From NCBI GenBank assembly GCA_002803225.1, contig NXFV01000312.1, positions 1-55,449 on the forward strand: a stretch of 55,449 nt of DNA, written 5' to 3'. The translations under genes were made by a program, and so were the position numbers. The notes beneath the pieces were generated by a model that was not told the origin of the DNA, searched no databases, and saw only the letters and a program-made list of their open reading frames with translations. The DNA comes from Gamarada debralockiae. Lineage: Eukaryota > Ascomycota > Leotiomycetes > Helotiales > Hyphodiscaceae. Every line of letters begins with the position of its first letter. The first letter of the stretch is position 1. Below are positions 22,073 to 32,799 of the stretch, in pieces.

Positions 22073-22746
22073 TCAAAGCACAACAATTCTCTTCGAAGAA
22101 GCCCCAGAGTTCATCTTCTTGGGTACGACAATCCTTAACAGCCCATCCTTCAAACTCGCCTTCATATTCTCCACATCAACCTCCTCTGTAAATGTAAAGG
22201 ACCTCTGGAATGGCCCAATGCTCCTCTCGTGTAAAAGTACTCGAGGAAATTCAACGTGGGGCTGCTCCGTCATTCTCTGTATATCCAATTTCCCTTGATT
22301 TACGGGTGCAGGTTGGTCGGGTACTAATTCCTATATTAACCCACGTTCCACATGCAATTAAAAACACAAAGAAGAAGAAGCAATAACATGCCAGTAAGAG
22401 GCTGCAGCTCATTCTTTAGTTCATGCGCTGCGAATGGATCCACAACCGTCTCGGTATCAGCGGGAGGCTTTGTGCCGCGAATAATCAAGACCTGATTCTG
22501 CAGCCACTCTACAGTGATGGAATTCTTGTTTGTAACGCCAGGCAGTTCGCCGTCCAGGAGATATTGTTCCTCGGTCTCGACGACGTTGAATCGTGGTACG
22601 GAGAGCCCTTTATGTGAGGGCATACGATCGTACTCATAGTATGGATCGACACGGTCGGCAAAGGAGTGGAGGAGGGATTGGAGGGTGTAGGGTTGCCGGA
22701 TTAGGGAGACATGGTGGGGGTGAAGGACGCAGTTCAGGGTCGCCAT
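22073..22746 (-). CDS. Small heat-shock protein (Hsp20/alpha-crystallin)
   Basis: ATP-independent chaperone that holds unfolding proteins in the cytosol. Exon 1 (22746-22392) and exon 2 (22323-22073) give 201 residues, a usual length. The alpha-crystallin domain starts around PRFNVVETEEQYLLDGELPG and ends with the strand motif GLLRIVVPKK; the insert between the two halves (DTETVVDPFAAHE...) is typical of fungal Hsp20. The only intron that restores frame runs 22324-22391 with donor GCATGT and acceptor TTAG, that is a GC-AG intron; it gives PLTVPDQPAP across the joint. No GT donor nearby works. A heat-shock-element-like GAAGGTTC lies about 95 bp upstream. C-terminus SKRIVVL, without a peroxisomal signal. 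Confidence 0.88.
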
Positions 22747-22840
22747 TAGCGGGATTGGATAGTCTGGTATAGGTTTCTTACGAGTTTTTTGGGGGGGAGG
22801 AGGGGAGGTACACAGATGCTAGGAATTTGGAATATAAGGC

Positions 22841-22848
22841 GAAGGTTC
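22841..22848. promoter_or_regulatory. Candidate heat-shock element
   Basis: GAAGGTTC matches the nGAAnnTTCn core bound by Hsf1, with a further GGAATTTGGAA about 20 bp away toward the gene. It lies about 95 bp upstream of the Hsp20 start. Position and family make it plausible; unverified. Confidence 0.45.
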
Positions 22849-23042
22849 TTGGGGGATGCGCAGTTTATACAGTCGCAGTGTACACTGTACAGTCGTGCAC
22901 TGTGAAGACAGTGTAAGGGAGAGGGGTAAAAGAAGCCATGGTCTGATAATCGTGCCAGGCTGTATTGCAACCCACAGGATGAAATATATGTTAAATGTAA
23001 GGTGATTGTTGCCCTGTCTCCAAGGGTGGCCAGACCCATCAC

Positions 23043-23506
23043 CTGTTCAGGGCTTGCGATATTTTAATGCTTCGAGTTAAATACTATCCCCCCTCCCCCA
23101 CCCTCAGAATAATCTACTGTATGGATCTCATACGATAACGCCACATCCGTCTCCTGATAAATCACCCCACAAATCAATTGATATTATTAAATATAACCAG
23201 CAGAATCCCTTGAGATATAGCAAGTATAGTACAGTATAATACTGTATAGCAAAGATCCTCTTACTACAGCTCTATAGGATCATTTGGGGAGGCTTGGAAT
23301 ATAGCGCCAAACGATTATACTGTATTAAAGTGCTATATAATAGCTAGTAAGATTATTATCAGGTAGTAATTAATACAAAAGGGGGACTAATAAAGTCCTA
23401 AGTATAAAATAGAATCTCTAATACTACGTTCAGGCCATAATAAATGTTAATGAGCACAGACCAGTATTTAATCAAATACAGGTAAAAAGGTGACTTTTAG
23501 AAGAGG
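23043..23506. other. AT-rich stretch
   Basis: Low-GC sequence with many TATAGTA/ATACTGTA-like words and no long ORF. Looks like RIP-affected repeat remnants; no element boundary could be defined. Confidence 0.4.
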
Positions 23507-24020
23507 TTATTGGTCAGGCCACCCTGGTCTTCGAATTCTTGTGCTCTTCTGGTTGGTCCGAAGTATCCGTTTCAGTTGAAGCCTCTTCGCCCCATTTCCG
23601 TGGCAGCGGGAAGTCCCGGGTCTCCCACAGCAAACCATCTGGCCGATCAAATCGGCACACAAAACATCTTCAATTACATACCTCCTTCGCCCCAGGAATA
23701 AAATCTGCAGCCTCAAGCTGGACCAGAATTCCGCTTCTATGTTCGACTAAGTAGTCGCGGAATGCATCCTCCGCCCTGTTGCTAAGTAATCAGAGTTAGT
23801 ATAGGAGTTAGCCGCTAAACATCGTCGCTGCGCCGCACTTTTAAACTTTGAATAGCATTGAGATCTCCAGAGGCGTAGAATGTGTCAAACTTGCGTCTTA
23901 TCACGTAAATGTCCAAGTACAGTAAGTACTTCCCCTGTCAATGGCGCCTTCGGGTTGCAGACCAATATGCAATGGCACTAGGGGCTCAGCAAGGCCCGCG
24001 CTAGTCCTCGTTCTTAAATT
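23507..24020 (-). pseudogene. Unknown gene remnant with in-frame stop
   Basis: Minus-strand frame reads AFRDYLVEHRSGILVQL...ADFIPGAKEVCN, then TGA near 23665, then RCFVCRFDRPDGLLW and DFPLPRKWGEE to a stop at 23507. Upstream blocks (KFDTFYASGDLNAIQ, about 23850-23900; VPLHIGLQPEGAIDR, about 23940-23990) look coding and may be earlier exons, but a clean splice model with consistent phases was not found. Function unknown. Could be a pseudogene, or a gene whose intron I have misplaced. Confidence 0.35.
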
Positions 24021-24292
24021 TGACACTCCACGCCATTTAGGGCAGCCCGAGTTAAGTCTCCAACCACGGGTTCACTGGTTGGTCTTAAGTTGAGACCTGA
24101 ATCATCTTACTCCATCGCCTGAGTTGACGCTGGCCCTAAAATATGACCCCTACCCATCACAAAGTCTTTTTTGCTGCGCCTCCAGAGGAGCTAGGTCTCT
24201 TTTCAAATCCTCTGCTGCCTTCTCGTTTTCTCTCCCATGTCAACAACATCTGCCTCTCATTGTACCGCAGTTAGCGATTGCAATCTATCGCA

Positions 24293-25587
24293 ATGGAGCT
24301 TTTCCTACTGTGTCTCCTCTGTATATTCCCTCTCACATGGGCATCAATCCCGCCGGCCTTTTACCCGTACGCTCATCCTCACCTCCCGCAAGCCACAACT
24401 GACATTTCCCAGTATCTCTCTCATAACCCGCGATTTAAACCCGACCAGCACAGATGGTAATTGCGGCTCCAACTCCGAGTCCAACGCGACATGTGTCACC
24501 TCCACCTTCGGTAACTGCTGTTCCTCAAAAGGATACTGCGGTTCGACCTCAGCATACTGTGGCGAAGGATGCCAAACTGCCTTTGGGACGTGTGCCTCGG
24601 CTAGCTCGCCGGCAATCAGCACTTCTGGATCATGCGGGGCAACATCGACGAACAATGTTACGTGTCTGGGGAGCACATTTGGGGATTGCTGCTCCTCGCT
24701 GGGATATTGTGGAGGGAACTCGAGTTATTGCGGGGCAGGCTGGTAGGTAACTCTCGTAACAATCTCTTTCTTCTTTGGTCCGAATTAGGGAGTTCTAAAA
24801 GAATATTCTGGTTAAAGGAGCACGTCGTTTGAGTAGAAACATGTCTCGTAACTCCCGACGCTGCTCGGTACTTTAGTTCTTCTCCTATGAAGTAAGTACT
24901 GACTGCGAGATTTTCAGTCAAAGCGGCTTCGGCAACTGCGGATCCAGTGCCGAGTCCTCATCTACATCACCGACAACCTCGGCCGCATCTAAAACGTCGG
25001 CCACGTCCGCGGCCAGCACTGGAGGCATCTCTATTGATGGAAACTGTGGATCCCACTCGGACATACTAGCAACATGTCAAGGCAGCACCTTTGGAAACTG
25101 CTGTTCCCCCCTCGGATACTGCGGCGGGAATTCAAGCTACTGTGGCACCGGATGCCAATCTAAATTCGGTAGCTGCGGCTCCTCAGCATCAACTAACTCT
25201 TCGTCATCCACCACCGGCGCAACCCCAGTTCCAACCTCCTCAAACACTGTTCTGAGTGCAGGGGCCAAAGCAGGGATTGGGATTGGGATAGCTGTTTTCG
25301 CCATTGGTATCATAGGGGTTATTGTTTGGTATGTTGTTCGAAGGAGGAGAGGGAGGGAGTGTGTGCAGGAGATGGATACTGATACGCGATCTCAGAGTAC
25401 GACACCTGTTGTCAAGAGCGTGGCGGGGATGCACGAGATGGCGGAAACCCGACCTGGTCCTGTTGAGTTGCCGCTTAATGTAAAGAGGAGTGAGCTGGAT
25501 GGTAATGGGAAGAGTAGGTGGGAAAGGAGAGCGTTGGTTGATGAGAGAGCTGCTGCGGGGTATGAGGGGGCGTATAGGGGGAATTGA
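24293..25587 (+). CDS. Membrane-anchored triple CBM18 chitin-binding protein
   Basis: Predicted single-pass cell-surface protein binding chitin or GlcNAc oligomers. Exons 24293-24366, 24413-24742 and 24918-25587 join in frame to 357 residues; introns of 46 bp (CTGAC branch, CCCAG acceptor) and 175 bp. Residues 1-18 are a signal peptide (MELFLLCLLCIFPLTWAS). Three hevein-like CBM18 modules follow, each of the form DGNCGS...TCxxSTFGNCCSxxGYCGxxSxYCGxGCQ, at roughly residues 38-73, 85-122 and 157-193, separated by Ser/Thr-rich linkers. A hydrophobic segment (AGIGIGIAVFAIGIIGVIVWYVV) near residue 265 is followed by a basic stop-transfer VRRRRGR and a cytoplasmic tail of about 70 residues with no recognised domain. 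No catalytic chitinase or deacetylase domain is present. Good candidate for a wall-sensing or wall-tethering protein, by inference. Confidence 0.88.
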
Positions 25588-26877
25588 AAATCGGGATGGA
25601 GTTGAAAATATGTATAACTTTGAATTCATCATAACTTCAGAAACTACTACTCTCCCGCAGTCCAGTGCAGATGACTGGCCATGTCACTGGCACCTGTCAT
25701 TGTCGAAAAACAGGACAAAATCGACACCGATTGATTGTCGACAACACGATCGCTCATCTGCACGATTTTTCAGAAGCCATATCTCCCATAGACAGCGACC
25801 ATTCGGCCAGCACAATTCAAGAATAAAGCGTGAGCAGCAAGTGAGAAAAGGATGCAGACGCTGGAGACGGACAAAGTATCCGTGATGAATGCCATGATGG
25901 CTTCCATTTGGTTTGAAGAGTGAGCCGATCAATGTGGGACAGGTATTTATGAACTATGGGAATTGGAAATGAAAGTGAATTGCCAGCTTTCGGACACTTG
26001 CCCTACACACATGTTTCATTCGCACTTGAGAATTCACGTCATAGCATTTCAAAGCTAAATTTTCAAAGCACAAATGTAGATCAGCGATTAGATTAAGTAT
26101 TATAAACCTAATCTTTCCCTCTTCCTCTCTCCTCTCCATCCCTCCCCTTTCCCTCTCTACCCATATCCCTTCCTCCAACCAACCAACTTCCTTTCCACCC
26201 AGAAGCCATCCAAAACACGCAGCACAAAGCTAGCCAACAGAAGCAGAATAGAGCGGCTCGTAACACACGTCAACGCACATATACATCGTGAAGAAAAGAA
26301 CCCTTCCGCTCACGTCTTCCCCCTATATCAAAACAAAGAAACAAGCGAACCCTAAATTTTGCCCTCCAAATTCCACCAAACTCTCAACGCATGAACAAGC
26401 AAAACAGAAGCTTCGTATCTCAAAATGCAAATGGAAGAGATACGACTCAGTAACAACGCACAATCCAACCCTAAAGAACATGTAGCAAGTCCACCAAACT
26501 AACAATCAATGCCATGATGCATCTCAAAACGGGGTATAAATGCCAAGCCAAAATCGCATCCATCCAGCAGGAACAAGGTGTAACGATATGTGCGTGGAGA
26601 AAGAAGAAGTGTCGTTCGTAGCCAATATGCAAGGGAATAGATATAATTCTCGTGAGAGCGACCTTCCCAGGTCCGGGAGGTGGGTTTAGGTATTACGTAT
26701 ATCCAGACGTATTAGAAGATATGTATGTGAAAATAAAGCCAGAGCGAGAAGATGATGTTCGATCAGGGTGGCGGGGGCGATCGAGGAAGACGGTGCTGGG
26801 CCGGCCGTCGGGGGTGGAATATGAACATGGTCAGAAGGTAGTTAAGGATCCCAGTCCGAAATCTTCGATGTGGATTC
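25588..26877. other. Intergenic, two 3' ends face each other
   Basis: Roughly 1.3 kb between the convergent CBM18 and SUN genes. It contains pyrimidine-rich and A-rich tracts and only short ORFs; nothing recognised. Confidence 0.45.
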
Positions 26878-28439
26878 TTAAAAGAAAGCTGCGGCGACAG
26901 CAAACAAAGCGACGAGGCTGATGGTGCTGCCGCTGATGAGTTTCTCAGAGGCATCGGATTTCTTGGTAGCGCTGGCAATTGGGCTCGCTGGCATGGTAGA
27001 TCCAACTGAGCCTCCAGTGCCAGTCGCCACGCTGCCGGAGCCAGAGCCAATGCTTGTGGAGTTTGATTCTTGGAAGAGGATGTGGGGCGAGTTCTCTGGG
27101 GTTGCTGATGGTGAAGTTGTGTTGACGCTTGATGATGGTAAGAGTGAAATTGTTGGGGAGCTCAATTTGCTTGAGCTAGAAGAGCTTGACGACGATGTAG
27201 TAGAGGTAGAGCTTGACGAAGTCGAGCTCGATGTTGATGAGGAGCTAGGCTTAGGAGTAGGGGTGGGTGTTGGTGTTGGAGTTGGAGTTGGCGTTGGCGT
27301 TGGCGTAGGAGATGCGCTTGAAGAAGCGGCCTTGGAGGAACCAGATGAGCCAGATCCAGAAGAGCCGCCAGCAGGGAATACGACGACGCTTGCAGATGCG
27401 CCTTTAGGAATGGTGACAACGCAGAAATTTGCTCCCCCAGCTCCAGATGCTTGATCAGAGCTAGTGACACCACCCATACCATTAACTGAGGGGTCGATGG
27501 AGCAGGGAAGGCCGTTGCAGCCTGAGCCAGAGCACTCAACCTTGATACCGAAAGTTGGAAGAGTACCGCTAAGGGAGCAGCCAGTGAAAATGGGATTCCA
27601 GCCAATCTTGAAGAAAGTGGTTCCGCTTGAATCAGTGTTGCCTCCAACGACGTAAGGAGCCCAATTTCCAATTGGCTTGGACCCATCACTCCAAACGCAT
27701 CCGTCAGCGGTGCTGACTCCTGGAGGGTTGACATAGAAACTGAGAAATGTTAGCCAAGTTTTGATATTGTGAATAAAAAACATACTGAGAAGCGGTGCCA
27801 GCCCAGTAACTTGGGCCTGGAATTGCCAATGTCGCAGAGCTTCCAGCATTCACTTCAGTTGGGATCAACATAGCTTCATTGCCAGGGAGAACAGTTTGGC
27901 AGAATGCGACCTCTTGTGCGCAGTTGTTCTGTGCTGTTACGGTTCCAGTTCCATCCACACAGTATGGCTTATCCGGGAAGGGTTTGTTGACTTGTCCATT
28001 CGAATCGCAATAACAACCACCATCCTACTAATATTAGTTACCAGTTCGTGATCCACAATATTCAACTTACCATAGACTGAGGGTAGACATATGAAGTGGC
28101 CTGCGGATTCCATTGATTCATGACTTGACCCGGAGGGCAAGCAAAGGGACAATACTTTCCAGGTGTGCATGGCTGATCAGGACTCATGGCCCATCCAGCG
28201 TTTGACGACCCAGGTGTAACCGCGACCAACCCAGCATCCGACGGGAACGAGCATGAGCCGCGCTTCTCCAACCCTTCCTCGATTCCCTCAGCTCGGGGCG
28301 ATGCATGTAACCTCTGGTGATCATGTCTCCTTCCCAAAACCTCCAAATGCTGCAGACGGTGACTGTGCTTTGCGTCGCATGGTAATGACAGGAACAGTAT
28401 GGCCGTGCCAATTGCGGCCTGAATATCCAAAAGCTTCAT
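26878..28439 (-). CDS. SUN-family cell-wall protein, likely GPI-anchored
   Basis: Member of the SIM1/UTH1/NCA3/SUN4 family, secreted proteins that act on beta-1,3-glucan in wall remodelling and septation. Exons 28439-28071, 28024-27786 and 27739-26878; both introns are 46 bp with GTAAGT and GTATGT donors. 489 residues. N-terminal signal peptide (MKLLDIQAAIGTAILFLSL), a Kex2-like KR at about residue 60, then the Cys-rich SUN domain: CTPGKYCPFACPPG, NKPFPDKPYC, YWAGTASH, FYVNPPGVS and CSGSGCNGLPCSIDP. The C-terminal third is low complexity: a (Pro-Thr)n run, Ser/Thr-rich stretches, and a hydrophobic tail (ISLVALFAVAAAFF) without basic residues, as in GPI-anchored proteins. A long open frame on the opposite strand is a shadow of the repeats. 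Confidence 0.9.
27250..27306. repeat. Pro-Thr-coding microsatellite in SUN gene
   Basis: Tandem GGTGTT/GGAGTT/GGCGTT hexamers (plus strand), coding (Pro-Thr) pairs on the minus strand; likely length-polymorphic wall spacer. Confidence 0.8.
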
Positions 28440-30147
28440 CGTGTATATCGTGATTGAACTTGTTGTTATGGGCCAGGTCGCGCCGTTTTCGATGTTCGAG
28501 TCGCGACTGCTTTCCTCGCGCAGAAATGCAAAATTGACCCTTTTCGCGGTAGATCTTCCAAATCCTTCCCAAACAATATCCCCCTAATATCCAAACAATG
28601 AATGACGATGTCGCGAAACGAAAGACTTGAGGTGAGGACTGAGTGAGCGACTGTAAAGAACGTGTTGGCGACGAAGCTGCCCGGAAAAAGAGTGTGAAGC
28701 AGATGCAACGAAAAAGGATGAAGGGATGGAGGCTGGGCACGAAGGGGTCTCACGATCTTTGCTTTAGCCTTGGAGGAAACCTGGTCGGTTCCTCTCTCCC
28801 CAAACAGGAGAGCACGCACTCTGGGTCATGGCGTGGGAAATTGCAGTTCATCTCAGATCCTGGTCGGCTGCTGCCGTCCAATGAAAATCTCTCCATGCCG
28901 CCGAGCATGGCTGGCACGTTAGAGTCTTGCTTCGTACCTGACTAAATCAGGCTTTAATCTCAGATCTGCCCAATCAGGGTTTGGAATTTCAACGATATGC
29001 TTTTTTACCCCTGTCCCGTCATTTGACGATTTTGGCCGAGATTATCCAATCTCATGTGACTTCGGCGGCGATGAGGGTGCTTTCATCGTTCCAACCGACT
29101 TGGCGCGTATTTATCAGAGATTTGACAGGAAAGGAGGCGCGGGGCAAGCTCCCGCTGGAGGATAGAGTTATTACGCTTAGGAGCCCCCGTTTCTTTCTTC
29201 TGCTGCCTCTCAACATGACTTGATGGCGATTGACATCAGGTAATATTCAACGTCACGGTAAAATCGATTCTCGTCCAAAGCATTCAATGCAATGTATAGA
29301 GCATGTAAGTGTTAGATCTGGGTCTTGAAGTGGTGATGGTTGGGAGTCCAACGTTGAATCTTACGGAAAGGCAAGGAATATATTGCTTGATGCTTTTGCG
29401 GAGGCGGATGTAATATTGAACTTCCTCGAATAATATCATCAGATCTACAGGGGCTTGGATCCACCGAGATGAGGACATCGTGAGCTTCCAAACTTGGGAG
29501 AGAGTCTCGGTTGCTGGACTTTCCCTGAGCGCTTTGGAAATGAAAAAAATTTGGATCGCTGGCGATTAAACTCCACACTCCGTCCTTTCTGATAGAAGTA
29601 GGTGGTGCCTGAAAACTGATGACGTTCTCGAGCCGGCGATGCCTGAAAACTACGGAAGAATTAATAGGCTCACCCCAGAGTAATAATCGCACCCAAAAGG
29701 TGATCTCCTTCAACTGGCCACGCTCAGGAAACTCCTTTGGGACAGTAAAAATTGTTCATTTGAATCACTTCACACCACTGGGTCTCCTTTGGCTTTTAGA
29801 AGCCATTCTCTGCGTAAGTCTTCCATGAGAAGCTTGCTCTAGGCTTCTTGGAGTTTCGAAGGCAGGCAATCAAGCACTTCATCAGACAAGCCTTCTACAA
29901 TCTCCCTCCTTAATCATCCTGACATAAGGTGCATAGTAGGTATAACTTGCAAATATATTCTCCGACGTATGTAATTTGTAAGTAGGTCTTGAGTGAATCC
30001 CTCATGATTCAAGTCAGGCGTGTTGAAATTCACAGCCTTCCCCAGACTTCCTTCCACGTTAGGCGAACTTTATTTCGTACCAACAAACAGCCTTGCAGCC
30101 TTACCATACGTCAGCGAACTCAATTGCAACAGCACCTCAACACTGCA
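28440..30147. other. Divergent intergenic region
   Basis: About 1.7 kb between SUN and the methyltransferase, whose starts point away from each other. A 133-codon minus-strand ORF (29713-29312) has no recognisable feature. Otherwise nothing is seen. Confidence 0.4.
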
Positions 30148-31371
30148 ATGTCCGCATCACAGATACCTAACCTTCTTACCTCGCGAGGCGGGCCACGCTC
30201 AAGAGGGCGAGGCAGAGGCCGTGGAGGCACATCACATTTATCTGCAGCTTCACGCAGAGATCAAATCATCCAGGCCACCGATACAGACGCAGCAGTGTCA
30301 AGACTCAGTGCTGTTTCTCTAGGATATCTAGAGGATCCATTTGCTCAGCACTTTGTCAATGGGCAAGGGACGAGGCGGCTACCCATCATCAACCGCGGTT
30401 TGTGCCTGCGCATTCTGTTCATCTACCAGCGCAAGTTACTAATCAATCCCATTAAAGGAACATACACCCGCACCAACGCCCTCGACATCCTCATCAATGC
30501 CTTCCTATCCGACCCCAACCCCACCTCAGCCCCCCAACTAAATCAAATAATATCCCTCGGCGCCGGCACAGACACGCGATATTTCCGTCTCAGAGCCCAA
30601 AACCGACATCGCAATGTCATCTACCACGAATTCGACTTCCCCGCCGTCTGCGCAGCAAAATGCCATATCGTAGAGACGAACAAATCTCTATCCAGGGATG
30701 AGATGCTTTCTCGGGCTCGGAATATTGAGCGTACAGACCAGGAGGGAGATACGGATATGACGGGAGGTCCAGTGGATGGAGAGCCAGGATGGGAATTATT
30801 ACGCTCTGTTGATGATGATGGTGGAAGTGGGATGGAAGCTGGATATATATGTCATCCTCTTGATCTACGACAACTGCCTACTATTCAGGGATTGAGTTCT
30901 TTTCGGGGTCTGAGAAGCGATCTTCCAACACTTATAGTATCAGAATGCTGTTTGTGTTATTTGGAGGTCGATGTTGCGAGGGATGTGCTGAAGTGGTTTG
31001 GGGACAGGATACCTAGTCTTGGCGTTGTTCTATATGAACCGATTGGGATTGGTGATCCTTTTGGACAAATGATGGTGGAAAACCTTGCGGCGAGGGGGAT
31101 TGTCATGCCTACAGTGCAACGATACAAAAGTTTACGAGACCAGGCAGAAAGACTGAAGGAACTCGGATTTGGTAGAGATGGCGGACGAACGAATGCAGTC
31201 ACGATTGAAGATATCTGGGGTAAATGGATAACAGCGGAGGAAAGAGAGAGGGTAGATGGCTTGGAAGGCCTGGACGAGATTGAAGAGTGGCAGATGCTGG
31301 CCAGACATTATGCTGTTGTCTGGGGCTGGAAAGGAATTTCGGGTTGGGAGACTTGGCGAAATCTTCAGTAA
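30148..31371 (+). CDS. PPM1: Leucine carboxyl methyltransferase 1 (PP2A methyltransferase)
   Basis: SAM-dependent enzyme that methylates the C-terminal Leu of the PP2A catalytic subunit, promoting holoenzyme assembly; cytosolic. Intronless, 407 residues from the ATG at 30148; the frame is open further upstream but that part has no homologous look. Family motifs in order: YLEDPFAQHFV, KGTYTRT, the SAM-site LGAGTDTRYFR, YHEFDFP, CHPLDLRQLP, SECCLCYLE, YEPIG.GDPFGQMM and the C-terminal ARHYAVVWGW. An Arg/Gly-rich stretch (SRGRGRGRGG) at about residues 17-27 precedes the catalytic fold. Length is a little above the roughly 330-400 of relatives owing to this N-terminus and an acidic insert near residue 200. 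Confidence 0.92.
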   Translation: MSASQIPNLLTSRGGPRSRGRGRGRGGTSHLSAASRRDQIIQATDTDAAVSRLSAVSLGYLEDPFAQHFVNGQGTRRLPIINRGLCLRILFIYQRKLLINPIKGTYTRTNALDILINAFLSDPNPTSAPQLNQIISLGAGTDTRYFRLRAQNRHRNVIYHEFDFPAVCAAKCHIVETNKSLSRDEMLSRARNIERTDQEGDTDMTGGPVDGEPGWELLRSVDDDGGSGMEAGYICHPLDLRQLPTIQGLSSFRGLRSDLPTLIVSECCLCYLEVDVARDVLKWFGDRIPSLGVVLYEPIGIGDPFGQMMVENLAARGIVMPTVQRYKSLRDQAERLKELGFGRDGGRTNAVTIEDIWGKWITAEERERVDGLEGLDEIEEWQMLARHYAVVWGWKGISGWETWRNLQ

Positions 31372-31639
31372 GCAGATCCTAGATGAATATAGTGATTATC
31401 ACGAGACCATCAAATGGTAGGAGGAATCCACTCAATCTTGTACTGTAGGTTTCAGTCAAACATGTGTATAGCTGGCATGCATGGCGATACATTGGCGAAC
31501 ATCGAATTCCAGAGAACGACAATTCTCGCCCTTGCCCGCCATTTCCCCATCGGGCAGATCGGTTCCATTCTACTCATTTTAATTTCTTTTCCTTTCTGTT
31601 TCTTTCTTGCTCCTGCTGACGCCAGTTTGTTTCTCAAAA

Positions 31640-32775
31640 TGAAGTCCTCCATACCATCAATGGTCTCTTCCTCACAACTCCCTACATTCTTTACCTTGCT
31701 CTTATCTGTCTGTCGCGTATAGGCAGCGGATGTCTATCAACTAGATATGTCATACTCAAGCTCAAGTTTCTTCAATGGATTCGGTTTCTTTACCGTAAGT
31801 CCTTTCTCTCTCAAAGCTCTTCTTCCCAACCCCAGATACGAAATACTAACTGAAATCCAGGACTCGATCAAACAAATGGCTTAGTCATGTAGATCCATCT
31901 CCCGTCACCAGCCCCAACAGCTAACGTTCTACAACTATCTTGACTGCGTATTCGCCCGCGAGGTAGACTACGTTTACGAAACTACAACATGAACGGCGCC
32001 GCCTACATTGGAGTTGACAATGTCGCAACCTTCACATATCCTGGGATTGGTAGGAAGAGTATTAGGATAACAGCCAGAAGTCATGGACGCATGGATTGTT
32101 CATTAATGATATTGCCCATATGCCTGGTGGGATTTGCGGGACGTGGCTTGCGCGTAAGTTGACAACATCCCAGAAGGCTTGACCGAGGCAACTGAAAAGA
32201 CCTTAGATTGGACTTTGGGACCTAGTTGGCCAGCGAATGGTATCATCGAAGGTATATATCCACGCCTCTAATCGTGATATAGGAGGGATACTAATTCAAG
32301 CCCAGGTGTCAACAGCCCCCATCAAAATCTCATGTCCCTCCACACGCAAAGTCCTCCCTTCCCCTCGCGCAACTGACAAATATTCCCTCTCAGGTCTCCA
32401 GACTGCTCCATGAACCCCCCAACCCCAACTCAGCACCCCAACAAACACGAATTGCGATACGCCCATAAACTACAACAGTGGGTGTTCTATTCCATCCCCA
32501 CCTTCCTCCTCTGCCTACGGCAGTACCTTCAACAACGCCAACGGTGACGTCTTTGCTACCGAAGGGACCTCGTCCTATATCACGATCTGGATTTTCCCCG
32601 CAACACAGTTCCCACCAATATTCTGAACTGGAATCTTGGTCTCAGTACGTGGACAACACCGCAAGCTGTTTTCAGAGGGAGCAATTGTGACATTGATAGT
32701 CATTTTGCGGAGCATCTGGTTATTTTCGATATGACATTTTGTGGGACTTATGGTGGACTGCTGATGCGGTATATA
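31640..32775 (+). pseudogene. GH16 endo-beta-glucanase relic
   Basis: Decayed secreted glucanase. Fragments in collinear order but different frames: a signal-peptide-like start (MKSSIPSMVSSSQ, 31639) with a TAG before AADVYQLDMSYSS; FFNGFGFFT followed by a normal donor (GTAAGT, 31795); DQTNGLV; NGAAYIGVDNVATFTYPGIGRKS; THGLFINDIAHMPGG-like sequence near 32090-32140; DWTLGPSWPANG; IIEGVNSPHQNLMSLHT with the IIEG active-site neighbourhood disturbed by intron/frame change; and NCDIDSHFAEHLVIFDMTFCGTYGG near 32690-32750. These are the hallmarks of the fungal mixed-linked glucanase branch of GH16. Multiple frame changes and stops make it non-functional. Confidence 0.7.
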
Positions 32776-32799
32776 GTAAGTTGGCCAAAGTTTCCGGAC

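Noticed and set aside
26921..27454. 177-codon plus-strand ORF across the SUN gene
   Set aside because: It is the antisense shadow of the Pro-Thr and Ser-rich repeats of the SUN gene (long Val/Gly and Glu runs); the minus-strand protein has domain motifs and correct introns.
29989..30147. N-terminal extension of the methyltransferase to 29989
   Set aside because: The extra residues have no family resemblance and precede a better Met (MSASQIP) followed by normal sequence.
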